A stretch of DNA of 64,000 nt from Amycolatopsis orientalis DSM 40040 = KCTC 9412 (GCF_000478275.1 NZ_ASJB01000015.1:279615-343614), one strand, 5' to 3'; counted from the first letter of the stretch, positions 16,959 to 26,644 are shown. Notes: generated from the sequence alone by a model not told the origin. Translations and numbers: made by a program.

Positions 16959-18271
16959 CGCAGCTCCACCTCCGCGCCCCGGTACAGCGGCCCGACCAGC
17001 AGGCTGCCCCAGTTCGGCACCTGGTCCGGGGTCGTGCCCATGGCGGGCGACACGAGCAGGTCGATCAGCCGCTGCTCGTCCGGCGTGTTCACCACCGAAC
17101 CGCCCGCGCTCCCACCCGAAGGCAGGGTGCCGTCCGGGTCGCGCGGCGGCGCCGGTTTGGAGGAACCGTCGGCGATCGCGCCGTCCGGCGGATACTGCGG
17201 CCAGCGGCCGGGCGGCGGCACCTGCGGATAGCACCGCGGTCCGCGTTTGTCGTCGTACTTCGGCTCGTCGACACCGGGCAGGTACTTGCCGCGGCTCGGC
17301 GTGAACTCGATGGTCACCCGGCTGACCTCGGGATGCGCGGTGCCCTTGCCGAACGCGAGTTCCGCGCGCGGCACCGATTCGGCCAGCTGCTTGAGCAGGC
17401 ACGGGTACTCCGGCGCGTACTTCGCGAGGACGTCCAAAGTGGGCTGGAGGTTGGTGGTGAGGCGGATCAGGTTGTCCTGATTGACTTTCAGGAAGCTCGT
17501 CAGGTCGATCGAGGCCGCGGTCACCGTCGAGTAGACGTCGGCGAGACCGCGCTGGCGCTCGACCAGGGTCTTGCTCGTGGTGGTCAGATCCGACAGCGCG
17601 GCCAGCAGATCCGGCGCGGCCCTGTCGTAGATCGCGGCGGCGTCGGCCAGTCCGGTGATGTCGGCCTTGAGATCGGGCAGCGACGGGTTCACCTTGCCGA
17701 GATAGTCCGAGAGTCCCGCCAGCGTCGAGCCGAGCCGCTTGCCCTGACCGTCCAAAGCGGACGCGACGGCGTTGAGCGTGCTCGCCATCTTCTCCGGCTG
17801 GACGGCCTGCAGCAACGGCATCACGTTCCCGAGCACGGTCTCCAGTTCGATCGCGCTGCTGCTGCGGTCCTGGGGGATGACGTCGCCCTCGGCGATGTGC
17901 CGGTCCGGCTTCTCCGGGATCTGCAAGGCGACATACCGCTCACCGAACAACGTCTTCGGCAGCAGGCGCGCGGACACGTTGGCCGGGATGACCGGCGTCT
18001 TGTCCGGTTGCAGCGCCAGGTCCATCGTCGCGTGATCGCCGTGGGCCCGGATCGACCGCACCTCGCCGACGACCATCCCGCGCACCTTGACGTCCGCGCC
18101 CTCGCGCATCTGGTTGCCGATGCGGTCGGTCTCCAGTTTCACCAGGGTCACCGTGGTGAAGGCCTTCTGGTAGAAGGCGATGGTGGTGACGAAGAACAGC
18201 ACGACCACCACGAGGAACACCAGGCCCAGCACCTGATGCCGGAGCCGCCGCAGCAGAATCCCCCTGTTCAC
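16955..18271 (-). CDS. mce4A: Mce-family protein, subunit A
   Basis: 438 residues from GTG 18271, overlapping the yrbE4B stop as GTGA. A long basic N-terminus (RGILLRRLRHQ) precedes helix LGLVFLVVVVLFFVTTIAFY. The MCE domain follows (VTLVKLETDRIGNQMREGADVKVRGMVVGEV), then a helical region and a Pro-rich C-terminus (PQVPPPGRWPQYPPDGA). First of six MCE genes. In M. tuberculosis the mce4 set imports cholesterol; here the steroid-type neighbours support the same role. Confidence 0.9.
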   Translation of the reverse strand: MNRGILLRRLRHQVLGLVFLVVVVLFFVTTIAFYQKAFTTVTLVKLETDRIGNQMREGADVKVRGMVVGEVRSIRAHGDHATMDLALQPDKTPVIPANVSARLLPKTLFGERYVALQIPEKPDRHIAEGDVIPQDRSSSAIELETVLGNVMPLLQAVQPEKMASTLNAVASALDGQGKRLGSTLAGLSDYLGKVNPSLPDLKADITGLADAAAIYDRAAPDLLAALSDLTTTSKTLVERQRGLADVYSTVTAASIDLTSFLKVNQDNLIRLTTNLQPTLDVLAKYAPEYPCLLKQLAESVPRAELAFGKGTAHPEVSRVTIEFTPSRGKYLPGVDEPKYDDKRGPRCYPQVPPPGRWPQYPPDGAIADGSSKPAPPRDPDGTLPSGGSAGGSVVNTPDEQRLIDLLVSPAMGTTPDQVPNWGSLLVGPLYRGAEVELR

Positions 18272-19116
18272 CCGGAAATCCTCACCGTCGTCGTCGCGCC
18301 CCAGATCGCGAGGCTCAGGAAGAAGTCGAGTACGGAGATCAGCACGATCGCCGTCCGCACCGCGCGGCCGACGGCGACGCCGACCCCGGCGGGCCCACCG
18401 CTGGCGGTGTAGCCGTAATAGCAATGGGACAGGATGACGAGCACGCTGAAGATGATCACCTTGAGGAACGACCAGAGGACGTCCTCGGGCGGCAGGAACA
18501 GCGTGAAGTAGTGGTCGTAGGTGCCCGCGGACTGGCCGTAGAGCCAGATGGTGATCTGCCGCGAGGCCAGATAGGACGAGAGCAGCCCGACGGCGTAGAG
18601 CGGGATGACCGCGGTGACGCCGGCGATCACCCGGGTCGTCACGAGATAGGGCATGCTCGGCACGCCCATCACTTCGAGCGCGTCGATCTCCTCGGAGATC
18701 CGCATCGCGCCCAGCTGCGCGGTGAACCCGCAGCCGACGGTGGCCGAGAGCGCGAGCCCCGCGGACAGCGGCGCGACCTCGCGGGTGTTGAAGTAGGCGG
18801 AGATGAACCCGGTCAGCGCCGCGGTACCGAGCTGGTTCAGCGCGGAATAACCCTGCAGGCCGACGATGAGCCCGGTGAACAAGGTCATCCCGATCATCAC
18901 GCCGAGCGTCCCGCCGATCACCGCGAGCGCGCCGGTGCCGAAGCTGACCTCGGTCAGCAGGCGGAAGACCTCCCGGCCGTAGCGCCGGATCGTGCGCGGG
19001 GTCCAGGCCAGTGCGCGGAAATAGAACGACAGCTGGCCGCCGAAGCCTTCCAGCATCGCGCCGGGACGCGCGATGATCTCGAGCGTCCGATCCGAGACAG
19101 CGGGTTCGCCTGCCAT
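18268..19116 (-). CDS. yrbE4B: YrbE-type ABC permease B of the Mce importer
   Basis: 282 residues with five or six membrane helices of the MlaE/YrbE permease family. The conserved block VGCGFTAQLGAMRISEEIDALEVMGV is the family loop that contacts the ATPase. ATG 19116 lies one base after the yrbE4A stop. It pairs with YrbE4A as the inner-membrane channel; the MceG-like ATPase is not in the window and is usually encoded elsewhere. Confidence 0.92.
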   Translation of the reverse strand: MAGEPAVSDRTLEIIARPGAMLEGFGGQLSFYFRALAWTPRTIRRYGREVFRLLTEVSFGTGALAVIGGTLGVMIGMTLFTGLIVGLQGYSALNQLGTAALTGFISAYFNTREVAPLSAGLALSATVGCGFTAQLGAMRISEEIDALEVMGVPSMPYLVTTRVIAGVTAVIPLYAVGLLSSYLASRQITIWLYGQSAGTYDHYFTLFLPPEDVLWSFLKVIIFSVLVILSHCYYGYTASGGPAGVGVAVGRAVRTAIVLISVLDFFLSLAIWGATTTVRISG

Positions 19117-19117
19117 G

Positions 19118-19903
19118 TCACATCGCCTTCGGCGGCACGATCCGCAGGTAGATCGCGGTCAGCACGACGTTGATCAGGAACAGCAGCAGGAAGGTGATCA
19201 CCACGGCCTGGTTCACCGCGTCGCCGACCCCCTTCGGCCCGCCCGCCGGGTTGAGCCCGCGGAAGGCCGCGACCACGCCGGCGACGAAGCCGTAGAGGAG
19301 TGCCTTGATCTCGCTGACCCACAGATCCGGGACCTGGGCCAGCGCGTTGAAGCTGGCGAGGTACGCGCCCGGGGTGCCACCCTGCATGACGACGTTGAAG
19401 AAGTAGCCGCCGAGCACGCCGACGACACTGACCAAACCGTTCAGCAGCACCGAAACCACGATCGCGGCCAGAACGCGGGGCACGATCAGGCGCTGGATCG
19501 GGTTGACCCCGAGTACTTCCATCGCGTCGATCTCTTCGCGGATCTTGCGGGCGCCGATGTCGGCGCAGACCGCGCTGCCGCCCGCGCCCGCCACCAGCAA
19601 CGCGGTGATCAGCGGGCTCGCCTGCTGGACGATCGCGAGCGCGCTCGCGGCGCCGGTGAACGACTGCGCGCCGATCTGCTGGGTCAGCGACCCCAGCTGC
19701 AGGGCGATGACCGCGCCGAACGGGATCGCGACCAGCGCCGTCGGCAGGATGGTGACGCTGGCGAAGAACCAGCACTGCTGGATCCATTCGCGGAACTGGA
19801 ACGGGCGTTTGAAGATCGCGCGCAGGACCTCCCACGACAGCGTCGCGAGCCTGCCGACCTGAGTGAGCGCACCCGTACCCGGGACGGACACCGACGCGTT
19901 CAC
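19118..19903 (-). CDS. yrbE4A: YrbE-type ABC permease A of the Mce importer
   Basis: 261 residues, MlaE family. The signature GGSAVCADIGARKIREEIDAMEVLGVNPIQRLI is followed by a Gly-rich turn GGTPGAYL and helices to the C-terminus. GTG 19903 has a GGGAGG site just upstream. A 91-bp gap follows the SDR gene upstream, so an internal promoter is possible, though I see no operator-like palindrome in 19904-19994. Confidence 0.92.
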   Translation of the reverse strand: MNASVSVPGTGALTQVGRLATLSWEVLRAIFKRPFQFREWIQQCWFFASVTILPTALVAIPFGAVIALQLGSLTQQIGAQSFTGAASALAIVQQASPLITALLVAGAGGSAVCADIGARKIREEIDAMEVLGVNPIQRLIVPRVLAAIVVSVLLNGLVSVVGVLGGYFFNVVMQGGTPGAYLASFNALAQVPDLWVSEIKALLYGFVAGVVAAFRGLNPAGGPKGVGDAVNQAVVITFLLLFLINVVLTAIYLRIVPPKAM

Positions 19904-19994
19904 AGAACCTCCCAGTAGCCTGCCCCGAGTCTTACTCCACCTGTCAACGCCCCATTGCGTTAGCGGTGTTCACTCTGCTCTCGGCACCTCCGCG

Positions 19995-20756
19995 TCAGAA
20001 CTTGAGTGCGTGCGTCGCCGTCGCGCCGCCATCGGCGACGAACTCGGCGCCCGTGCTGTACGAACTTTCGTCACTGGCCAGGAACAACACGAGTTTCGCG
20101 ATGTCCTCCGGCTGCCCGACCCGGCCCAGAGCGACCTTCTTGCCCACCCACGACATGTCGACTTTCTGCCCGCCCGCCGCGGCGGCGACCATCGGCGTGT
20201 CGATCGCGCCGGGGTGCACGGAGTTGACGCGGATGTTCTTCGCGCCGAGTTCGAGCGCCGCGACCTTGGTCATCCCGCGGATGGCGAACTTGCTCGCGGT
20301 GTAGGCGACGAGGAACGGCATTCCGGCGAGGCCTTCCACAGAGGACACGTTGACGATGGAGCCGCCGCCGGCCCCGGTCATCGGTTCAACGACCGAACGC
20401 ATCCCGAGAAACGCCCCGATCTGGTTGACCCGGATGACGCGTTCGTAATCGGCCAGCGTGGTCTTGCCCAGTTCCGAGAAATGCAGGATGCCCGCGTTGT
20501 TGACCAGCACCGTCGGCGGGCCGAACTCGGTCTGGGTGCGCTGGATCGCCGCCTCCCAATCGGTCTCGTCGCCGACGTCGAGATGCTGGTAGACACAGGC
20601 CTCGCCGAGGTCGGCGGCGAGTTTCTTGCCGTCGAGGTCGTTGACGTCGGCGATCACCACCCGCGCGCCCTCGGCGACGAACAGCCGCGCGGCCGCCTCG
20701 CCCTGTCCCCTGGCCCCGCCGGTGATCAGCGCTACCTTGCCATCGAGCCTGCCCAC
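19995..20756 (-). CDS. SDR-family steroid-type dehydrogenase
   Basis: 253-residue classical short-chain dehydrogenase. NAD-binding TGGARGQG is near residue 11. NNAG, catalytic Ser in VNVSSVEG and Y-x-x-x-K in AYTASKFAIRG complete the set. GTG 20756 is preferred because GGGAG lies eight bases upstream, whereas the in-frame GTG at 20771 has no site. The C-terminus ends in STGAEFVADGGATATHALKF. It resembles 3-alpha/20-beta-hydroxysteroid dehydrogenases. The mycobacterial mce4 locus has one SDR here; this one has two. Confidence 0.87.
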   Translation of the reverse strand: MGRLDGKVALITGGARGQGEAAARLFVAEGARVVIADVNDLDGKKLAADLGEACVYQHLDVGDETDWEAAIQRTQTEFGPPTVLVNNAGILHFSELGKTTLADYERVIRVNQIGAFLGMRSVVEPMTGAGGGSIVNVSSVEGLAGMPFLVAYTASKFAIRGMTKVAALELGAKNIRVNSVHPGAIDTPMVAAAAGGQKVDMSWVGKKVALGRVGQPEDIAKLVLFLASDESSYSTGAEFVADGGATATHALKF

Positions 20757-20774
20757 TACATCATCTCCCACGGT

Positions 20775-21659
20775 CTACGGCAGCGACATGATCTCGGAAG
20801 CGGCGAACATGCGTTCCGGGTCGCGGTCGGCGAAGTAGCCGCCCACGGATGTGACGAGTTCTTCGGCGGTCCAGGTGCCGTTGACGGTGTCGAACCGCTG
20901 TTCCACCGACGGCGGCCGCATCAGCGCGACCATCCCGCCGTAGACGAGGAACACCTGGCCGTTGACGCGATCGGACTCCGGCGAGCAGAGGAAGGACACG
21001 AACGGCGCGACGTGGTCGACCGAAAGCGGGTCGATCCCCTCCGGGGCATCGGCCCCGAAGACGGCTTCGGTCATCGCCGTGCGGGCGCGCGGGCAGATCG
21101 CGTTGGCGCGGACGCCGTACCGCGAAAGACCGCGCGCGGTGGAGACGGTGAGCGCGGCGATGCCCGCCTTGGCCGCACCGTAGTTCGGCTGGCCGGGGGC
21201 GCCGAGCAGGAACGACTCCGACGCGGTGTTGACCACCCGGCCGTACACCGGCGCGCCGTCCACTTTGGACTTGTCCCGCCAGTACGCCCCGGCGTTGCGG
21301 GAAAGCAGGAAGTGCCCGCGCAGGTGGACGCCGAGTACGGTGTCCCAGTCGTCGTCGGACATCGAGAAGAGCATCCGGTCACGCAGCACGCCGGCGTTGT
21401 TGACCACGATGTGGAGGCCACCGAAGTGGTCGACGGCGGCGGTGAGCAGCGCGTCCGCGGTCGAGGACTCCGAGACGTCGCCGGTGACCGCGACCGCCTT
21501 GCCGCCCTCGGCCTCGATCTCGTCGGCCACCACCTGCGCCGCGGCCGACACGTCGTTGACCACCACCCGCGCTCCCGCCGCGGCCAGCGCCAGCGCCTCG
21601 GCCCGGCCGAGTCCCGCGCCCGCTCCGGTGACGATGGCCGTCCTGCCGTCCAAGCTCAC
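20775..21659 (-). CDS. SDR-family dehydrogenase (Rv3502c/Hsd4A-like)
   Basis: 294 residues from GTG 21659, which has AGGAGG six bases upstream; an upstream ATG has none. Rossmann motif TGAGAGLG, NNAGVLRD, Ser in NTASES and YGAAKAG as the active site. The length and the extended C-terminus (PPSVEQRFDTVNGTWT) match peroxisomal-type hydroxyacyl-CoA/17-beta-hydroxysteroid dehydrogenases such as Rv3502c beside mycobacterial mce4. Likely role: dehydrogenation of a steroid or of its side-chain CoA ester. A near-match to the KstR operator lies 44 bp upstream. Confidence 0.86.
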   Translation of the reverse strand: MSLDGRTAIVTGAGAGLGRAEALALAAAGARVVVNDVSAAAQVVADEIEAEGGKAVAVTGDVSESSTADALLTAAVDHFGGLHIVVNNAGVLRDRMLFSMSDDDWDTVLGVHLRGHFLLSRNAGAYWRDKSKVDGAPVYGRVVNTASESFLLGAPGQPNYGAAKAGIAALTVSTARGLSRYGVRANAICPRARTAMTEAVFGADAPEGIDPLSVDHVAPFVSFLCSPESDRVNGQVFLVYGGMVALMRPPSVEQRFDTVNGTWTAEELVTSVGGYFADRDPERMFAASEIMSLP

Positions 21660-21702
21660 TCCAGGCCTCCTGCCTTTCCGCACCCAGCCTCACCGCACAC
21701 AC

Positions 21703-21716
21703 TAGAATCTGTTCTC
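21703..21716. promoter_or_regulatory. Candidate KstR operator, imperfect, before the SDR-mce operon
   Basis: TAGAATCTGTTCTC matches the KstR consensus TNNAACNNGTTNNA except for C to T in the first half and a changed last base. It lies between the ferredoxin stop and the SDR start, a sensible place to control the downstream import operon. Confidence 0.55.
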
Positions 21717-21744
21717 GCAGCATGCAAGGTCCAAATAAACGGCG

Positions 21745-21936
21745 CTAACCACGGATGAGCAGCGCATTTTTCGGACAGCTCGCGACAGCTTGAGTAACAC
21801 GTTCTACCTGATTCGCCGGAACTTCGGCCGACGCGAGGACCAGCTCCTCCTCGTCGTCGAGATCGAAGACCTCGGGCGCGAAGCCGACACAGATCGCGTT
21901 CGCCTCGCAGAGCGAGCGATCGACGTCGATCTCCAT
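21745..21936 (-). CDS. fdxD: Single-cluster ferredoxin (FdxD-like)
   Basis: 63 residues from ATG 21936 with GGAGGG upstream; a longer frame reads into the promoter. C10, C16 and a C-terminal CP (SCPKNAL) with Ala/Asn between the first two give the C-x5-C...CP pattern of 3Fe-4S ferredoxins that donate electrons to cytochromes P450. In mycobacteria FdxD (Rv3503c) sits in the same place and belongs to the KstR regulon. No P450 gene is in the window; the partner is probably elsewhere. Confidence 0.88.
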   Translation of the reverse strand: MEIDVDRSLCEANAICVGFAPEVFDLDDEEELVLASAEVPANQVERVTQAVASCPKNALLIRG

Positions 21937-21967
21937 ATTCCCTCCTCGCCGCCACACCTGGTACAAC

Positions 21968-21981
21968 TAGAACAGGTTCTA
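21968..21981. promoter_or_regulatory. KstR-type operator, perfect palindrome
   Basis: TAGAACAGGTTCTA is a 6-2-6 palindrome that fits the published KstR consensus TNNAACNNGTTNNA in every fixed position. It sits in the 103-bp divergent promoter between fdxD and fadE26. KstR represses steroid catabolic genes and is released by a cholesterol-derived CoA thioester. Confidence 0.85.
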
Positions 21982-22039
21982 CCTTAGCGCCGCGAGCGGC
22001 CATGGCACCAGTAACGAGCACCGACGGCAGAGGTGACGG

Positions 22040-23221
<1,182 letters not shown>

Positions 23222-23223
23222 CC

Positions 23224-23299
23224 GAAGGACGCTTTCCCCGCATGCGACGCGGTGAAAGCTCCCTTCACCGCATCGCATGCGGGGAAGGTTCCCTTCAGC
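23224..23299. repeat. Extragenic palindromic repeat, copy 3, between fadE26 and fadE27
   Basis: Begins GAAGGACGCTTTC and contains 21-bp arms (23236-23256 and 23264-23284) with one mismatch around loop AGCTCCC. The loop sequence and the left direct repeat are identical to copy 2. The right flank is GAAGGTTCCCTTC. It starts two bases after the fadE26 stop. Confidence 0.85.
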
Positions 23300-23316
23300 T
23301 CCCTCAGGAGGCATTG

Positions 23317-24390
23317 ATGGACTTCACGCTCACCGAGGCGCAGCAGGATCTCGCCTCCCTCACGCGCCGGATCCTGACGGACAAGGTGACCCCGGACATG
23401 CTGGGGTCACACGGTTCCGGCGGCTTCGACGCTCCACTGTGGACGGCCTTGGCGCAGGCCGGGGTGATCGACGCCGCCCTGCCCCAGTCGGTCGGCGGTG
23501 GCGGGTTCGGACTGCTGGAGCAGTGTTCCGTCCTGGCCGAGATCGGCCGCGCGGTCGCGCCGGTCCCCTACCTGACGTCGGTCGTGATGGCCGCGTCCGC
23601 GCTCGCGGAACGCGGCGATGGGCGGCTCGCGGAACGCTGGGTCGTCCCGGTCCTGCGCGGCGACCACGTCCTCGCGGTGGCGCTGCCGGACTACGGCGTG
23701 CCGTGCGGTTTCACCGCCGAGGCCGACGGCGACGGCTGGCGGCTCACCGGCGCGCAGACCGCGGTCCCGTTCGGCGCCTTCGCGCACGGGTTCCTCGTCG
23801 AGGCCGCGATCGACGGCGGACGCCAGGTGTTCCTGCTCGACGCGGACTCGGTGACCATCTCGCCGCAGCGGACCGTCGACCACGCCGACGCGGCGCTCGT
23901 CGAACTGTCCGGCGCGAAGGCCGCGGTCTCGCTGGGGGACATCGGCGAGTGGCTGCGGTTGCGCGGCACCATCGGCGTCTGCGCCCAGCAACTCGGCGTC
24001 GTCGAGCGAGCGCTGGAACTGACCGCGGCGTACGCGCGGGAACGGAAGCAGTTCGGCCACCTCATCGGGAGTTTCCAGGCGGTCCGGCAGCGGCTGGCCG
24101 ACGCCTACGTCGACGTCGAGGCCGTCCGGCTGACCCTGTGGCAGGCCGCCTGGCGGCTGAGTGAAGGACTTCCGGCGGCCGAGGAGGTCGCGACGGCGAA
24201 GTTCTGGGCGGCCGAGGCCGGGCACCGCGTCGCGCACACCGCCGTGCACGTCCACGGCGGGGTCGGCATCGATGTCGACCACACGCTGCACCGCTACTTC
24301 GTCGCGGCGAAACGGCTCGAATTCACCCTGGGCGGGGCGACCGCGCAGGCGCGGGGCCTCGGCGATCTCCTGGCCGCGGACCCGGCATGA
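23317..24390 (+). CDS. fadE27: Acyl-CoA dehydrogenase, steroid side-chain type (FadE27/ChsE5-like)
   Basis: 357 residues from ATG 23317, with AGGAGG upstream. Shorter than typical dehydrogenases, as is usual for the second subunit of steroid ChsE pairs. C-terminal landmarks AYARERKQFGHLIGSFQAVRQRLADAYV and AVHVHGGVGIDVDHTLHRYF match the ACAD family; the arginine of ERKQFG and GGVG contact FAD. It should form an alpha2beta2 complex with the FadE26-like partner. Its TGA overlaps the fadD17 ATG. Confidence 0.9.
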   Translation: MDFTLTEAQQDLASLTRRILTDKVTPDMLGSHGSGGFDAPLWTALAQAGVIDAALPQSVGGGGFGLLEQCSVLAEIGRAVAPVPYLTSVVMAASALAERGDGRLAERWVVPVLRGDHVLAVALPDYGVPCGFTAEADGDGWRLTGAQTAVPFGAFAHGFLVEAAIDGGRQVFLLDADSVTISPQRTVDHADAALVELSGAKAAVSLGDIGEWLRLRGTIGVCAQQLGVVERALELTAAYARERKQFGHLIGSFQAVRQRLADAYVDVEAVRLTLWQAAWRLSEGLPAAEEVATAKFWAAEAGHRVAHTAVHVHGGVGIDVDHTLHRYFVAAKRLEFTLGGATAQARGLGDLLAADPA

Positions 24391-25895
24391 CCCCCACGGT
24401 CACGGAACTCCTGCTCGCCCGGGCGGAGGACCGCTCGACCGGGCTGCTGTCCGAGGACCGGCGCTGGTCCTGGGCCGAGCACGTCGAGGCGTGTACCGCG
24501 CACGCCGCCGCGCTCACCCGGATTCTGCGTCCGGGCGGGCATTTCGGGCTGCTGGCCGACAACGTCCCCGAGTTCTCGTTCCTGCTCGGCGGCGCGGCGC
24601 TGTCGGGGCACGTGCTGGTCGGCCTGAACCCGACGCGCCGGGGCGCGGCGCTGGCCCGCGACGTCGCGCTGGCCGACTGCGAGCTGGTGTTCGCCGAGGA
24701 GAAGTACCTCCCGCTGCTGTCCGAGGCCGGGGTCCCGGTACTTCCGCTGAGCGCTCTCGAACCCTCCCCGGACACGATCGTCCCCGTGGCCGCGAAACCC
24801 GAAGACCTGCTCATGCTGATCTTCACCTCGGGCACCAGCGGCGATCCCAAGGCCGTCCGGTGCACGCACGGCAAGATCGCCTACCCCGGCGAGATGCTGG
24901 CGTCCCGGTTCGGACTGTCCACACAGGACACCGTGTACGTGTCGATGCCGATGTTCCACTCCAACGCCATCATGGCGGGCTGGTCGGTCGGCCTCGCCGC
25001 GGGCGCGGGGATCGCGCTGCGGCGACGGTTCTCCGCCTCCGGCTTCCTGCCGGACGTCCGGAGGTTCGGTGCGACGTACGCCAACTACGTCGGCAAGCCA
25101 CTGTCCTATGTGCTCGCCACTCCCGAGCGGGACGACGACGCCGACAACCCGCTGAAACTGGTCTACGGCAACGAAGGCGCGGAAGCGGACCTCGCCGCCT
25201 TCGGCACGCGCTTCGGCTGCCACGTGGTCGACGCGTTCGGTTCGACCGAGGGCGGGGTGAACTTCGGCCGGGACGCCACCACGCCACCAGGTTCACTCGG
25301 ACGGCTCCTCGACGGCGTCGCGATCCTCGATCCGGAGACCGGGAAACCCTGTCCCCCGGCGGAATTCGACGCGAACGGGAAGTTGCTCAACGCCGCCGAG
25401 GCGGTCGGCGAGCTGGTCAACACCGGCGGCGCGGGTTTCTTCGCCGGGTACTACGGGGATCCGGCCGCCGAGGCCGAGCGGATGCGCGACGGGATGTACC
25501 ACACCGGCGATCTGGCCTACCTCGACGCGGACGGCTACTGCTATTTCGCCGGGCGGCTCGGCGACTGGCTCCGCGTCGACGGCGAGAACCTCGGCACCGC
25601 CCCGATCGAGCGTGCGCTCATCCGGCATCCGGCCGTCGGCGAGGCGGCGGTCTACGGTGTGCCGGATCCGCGCGTGGGCGACCAGGTGATGGCCGCGCTG
25701 GTCTGCCGCGCACCGGTGGACGCGGACGAGTTCGCTGCTTTCGTGCTGGCACAAGGCGATCTCGGGCCGAAGCAGCGGCCACGGTTCGTGCGGGTGGTCG
25801 AGGAACTGCCGCGGACGGCGACGCACAAGGTGCTCAAGCGGGAGCTGGCAGCGGAAGGAACCGCCGCTGCCTGGGAACTGCGGTACCAGCAGTAG
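24387..25895 (+). CDS. fadD17: Acyl-CoA ligase (FadD17-like, steroid side chain)
   Basis: 502-residue ANL enzyme. P-loop IFTSGTSGDPKAVR near residues 147-160, VDAFGSTEGGVNFG as the adenine loop, YHTGDLAYLDADGYCYFAGRLGDWLRVDGEN as the hinge and THKVLKRELA with the catalytic Lys. It starts in the last codon of fadE27 (ATGA). Mycobacterial FadD17 in the same place activates steroid side-chain carboxylates (C24). Ends a three-gene operon read from the KstR-controlled promoter. Confidence 0.9.
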   Translation: MTPTVTELLLARAEDRSTGLLSEDRRWSWAEHVEACTAHAAALTRILRPGGHFGLLADNVPEFSFLLGGAALSGHVLVGLNPTRRGAALARDVALADCELVFAEEKYLPLLSEAGVPVLPLSALEPSPDTIVPVAAKPEDLLMLIFTSGTSGDPKAVRCTHGKIAYPGEMLASRFGLSTQDTVYVSMPMFHSNAIMAGWSVGLAAGAGIALRRRFSASGFLPDVRRFGATYANYVGKPLSYVLATPERDDDADNPLKLVYGNEGAEADLAAFGTRFGCHVVDAFGSTEGGVNFGRDATTPPGSLGRLLDGVAILDPETGKPCPPAEFDANGKLLNAAEAVGELVNTGGAGFFAGYYGDPAAEAERMRDGMYHTGDLAYLDADGYCYFAGRLGDWLRVDGENLGTAPIERALIRHPAVGEAAVYGVPDPRVGDQVMAALVCRAPVDADEFAAFVLAQGDLGPKQRPRFVRVVEELPRTATHKVLKRELAAEGTAAAWELRYQQ

Positions 25896-25936
25896 AACGG
25901 GGATCCGGGAACGCGCCTTGTGGACACGAAGTCGGG

Positions 25937-26644
25937 CTAGACGCGTTTGGTCAAGCGGCCGAGCCGGAAGCCCAACGCCATCCGCGACGTGGTGCCGAAC
26001 CGGTCGTGCAGCTCGGACACGATCGTGCGCACGGTCCGGCTGCTCATGCCGAGGCGGTTGGCGACCTGATGGTCCGTGGCTCCCTCCACCAGCAGGTCCG
26101 CGACCTGCGACTGCCGTCCCTTGAGGCAGGTGCCCCGCCCCGGCCCGCCGCCGAGCGGCCGCGACTCCGACCAGAGGACCCCGAAGAACTGACCGCACGG
26201 ACCGACGAGCGGGGGACGCAGCACCAGCGCGCCCGCGTGCAGGCTCACCTCGTCGAGCGGCACGACCGCGTATCGGGCGTCGAAGACGAGCATGTGCCGC
26301 AGCACTCCGCCGTACACCCTGATCTCGGTCTGCCTGGCCTTTTCGTGGTGCCGCACCAGCTCACCGCCCGCCAGTCGCGAGTCGACCACCAGGCGGCTTC
26401 GCCCCGCGCTGAAGAGCATCGATTCCAGCAGCCCCGGATCGCAGGCGCCCGTTCTGCTGCCGTCGGAAAGAATTCCCGACACGAGTTTGGTGGTTTCACA
26501 AAACCGGTCGATACGCCTGAGCGTATCGCACCGTCCCGACAGCACCTCCACGAATTCCATTCGCCGCGTCAATTGGCCATCGGCCAGTCGGTTGTAGATC
26601 ATTTGAGCATCATCACCGGCCCATCCGAATAACCCGTCCGACAT
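25937..26644 (-). CDS. LuxR-type HTH regulator of the lasso-peptide cluster
   Basis: 235 residues. The C-terminal LuxR/GerE helix-turn-helix lies at about 168-225 (LKGRQSQVADLLVEGATDHQVANRLGMSSRTVRTIVSELHDRFG). The N-terminal ~160 residues show no receiver phosphorylation site or PAS motif I recognise, but have a TrmB-like feel (LVVDSRLAGGELVRHHEKARQTEIRVYGGVLRHMLVFDARYAVVPLD). It is the last gene on the lasso strand, 76 bp after the exporter, and is probably the cluster regulator. The signal is unknown. Confidence 0.8.
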   Translation of the reverse strand: MSDGLFGWAGDDAQMIYNRLADGQLTRRMEFVEVLSGRCDTLRRIDRFCETTKLVSGILSDGSRTGACDPGLLESMLFSAGRSRLVVDSRLAGGELVRHHEKARQTEIRVYGGVLRHMLVFDARYAVVPLDEVSLHAGALVLRPPLVGPCGQFFGVLWSESRPLGGGPGRGTCLKGRQSQVADLLVEGATDHQVANRLGMSSRTVRTIVSELHDRFGTTSRMALGFRLGRLTKRV

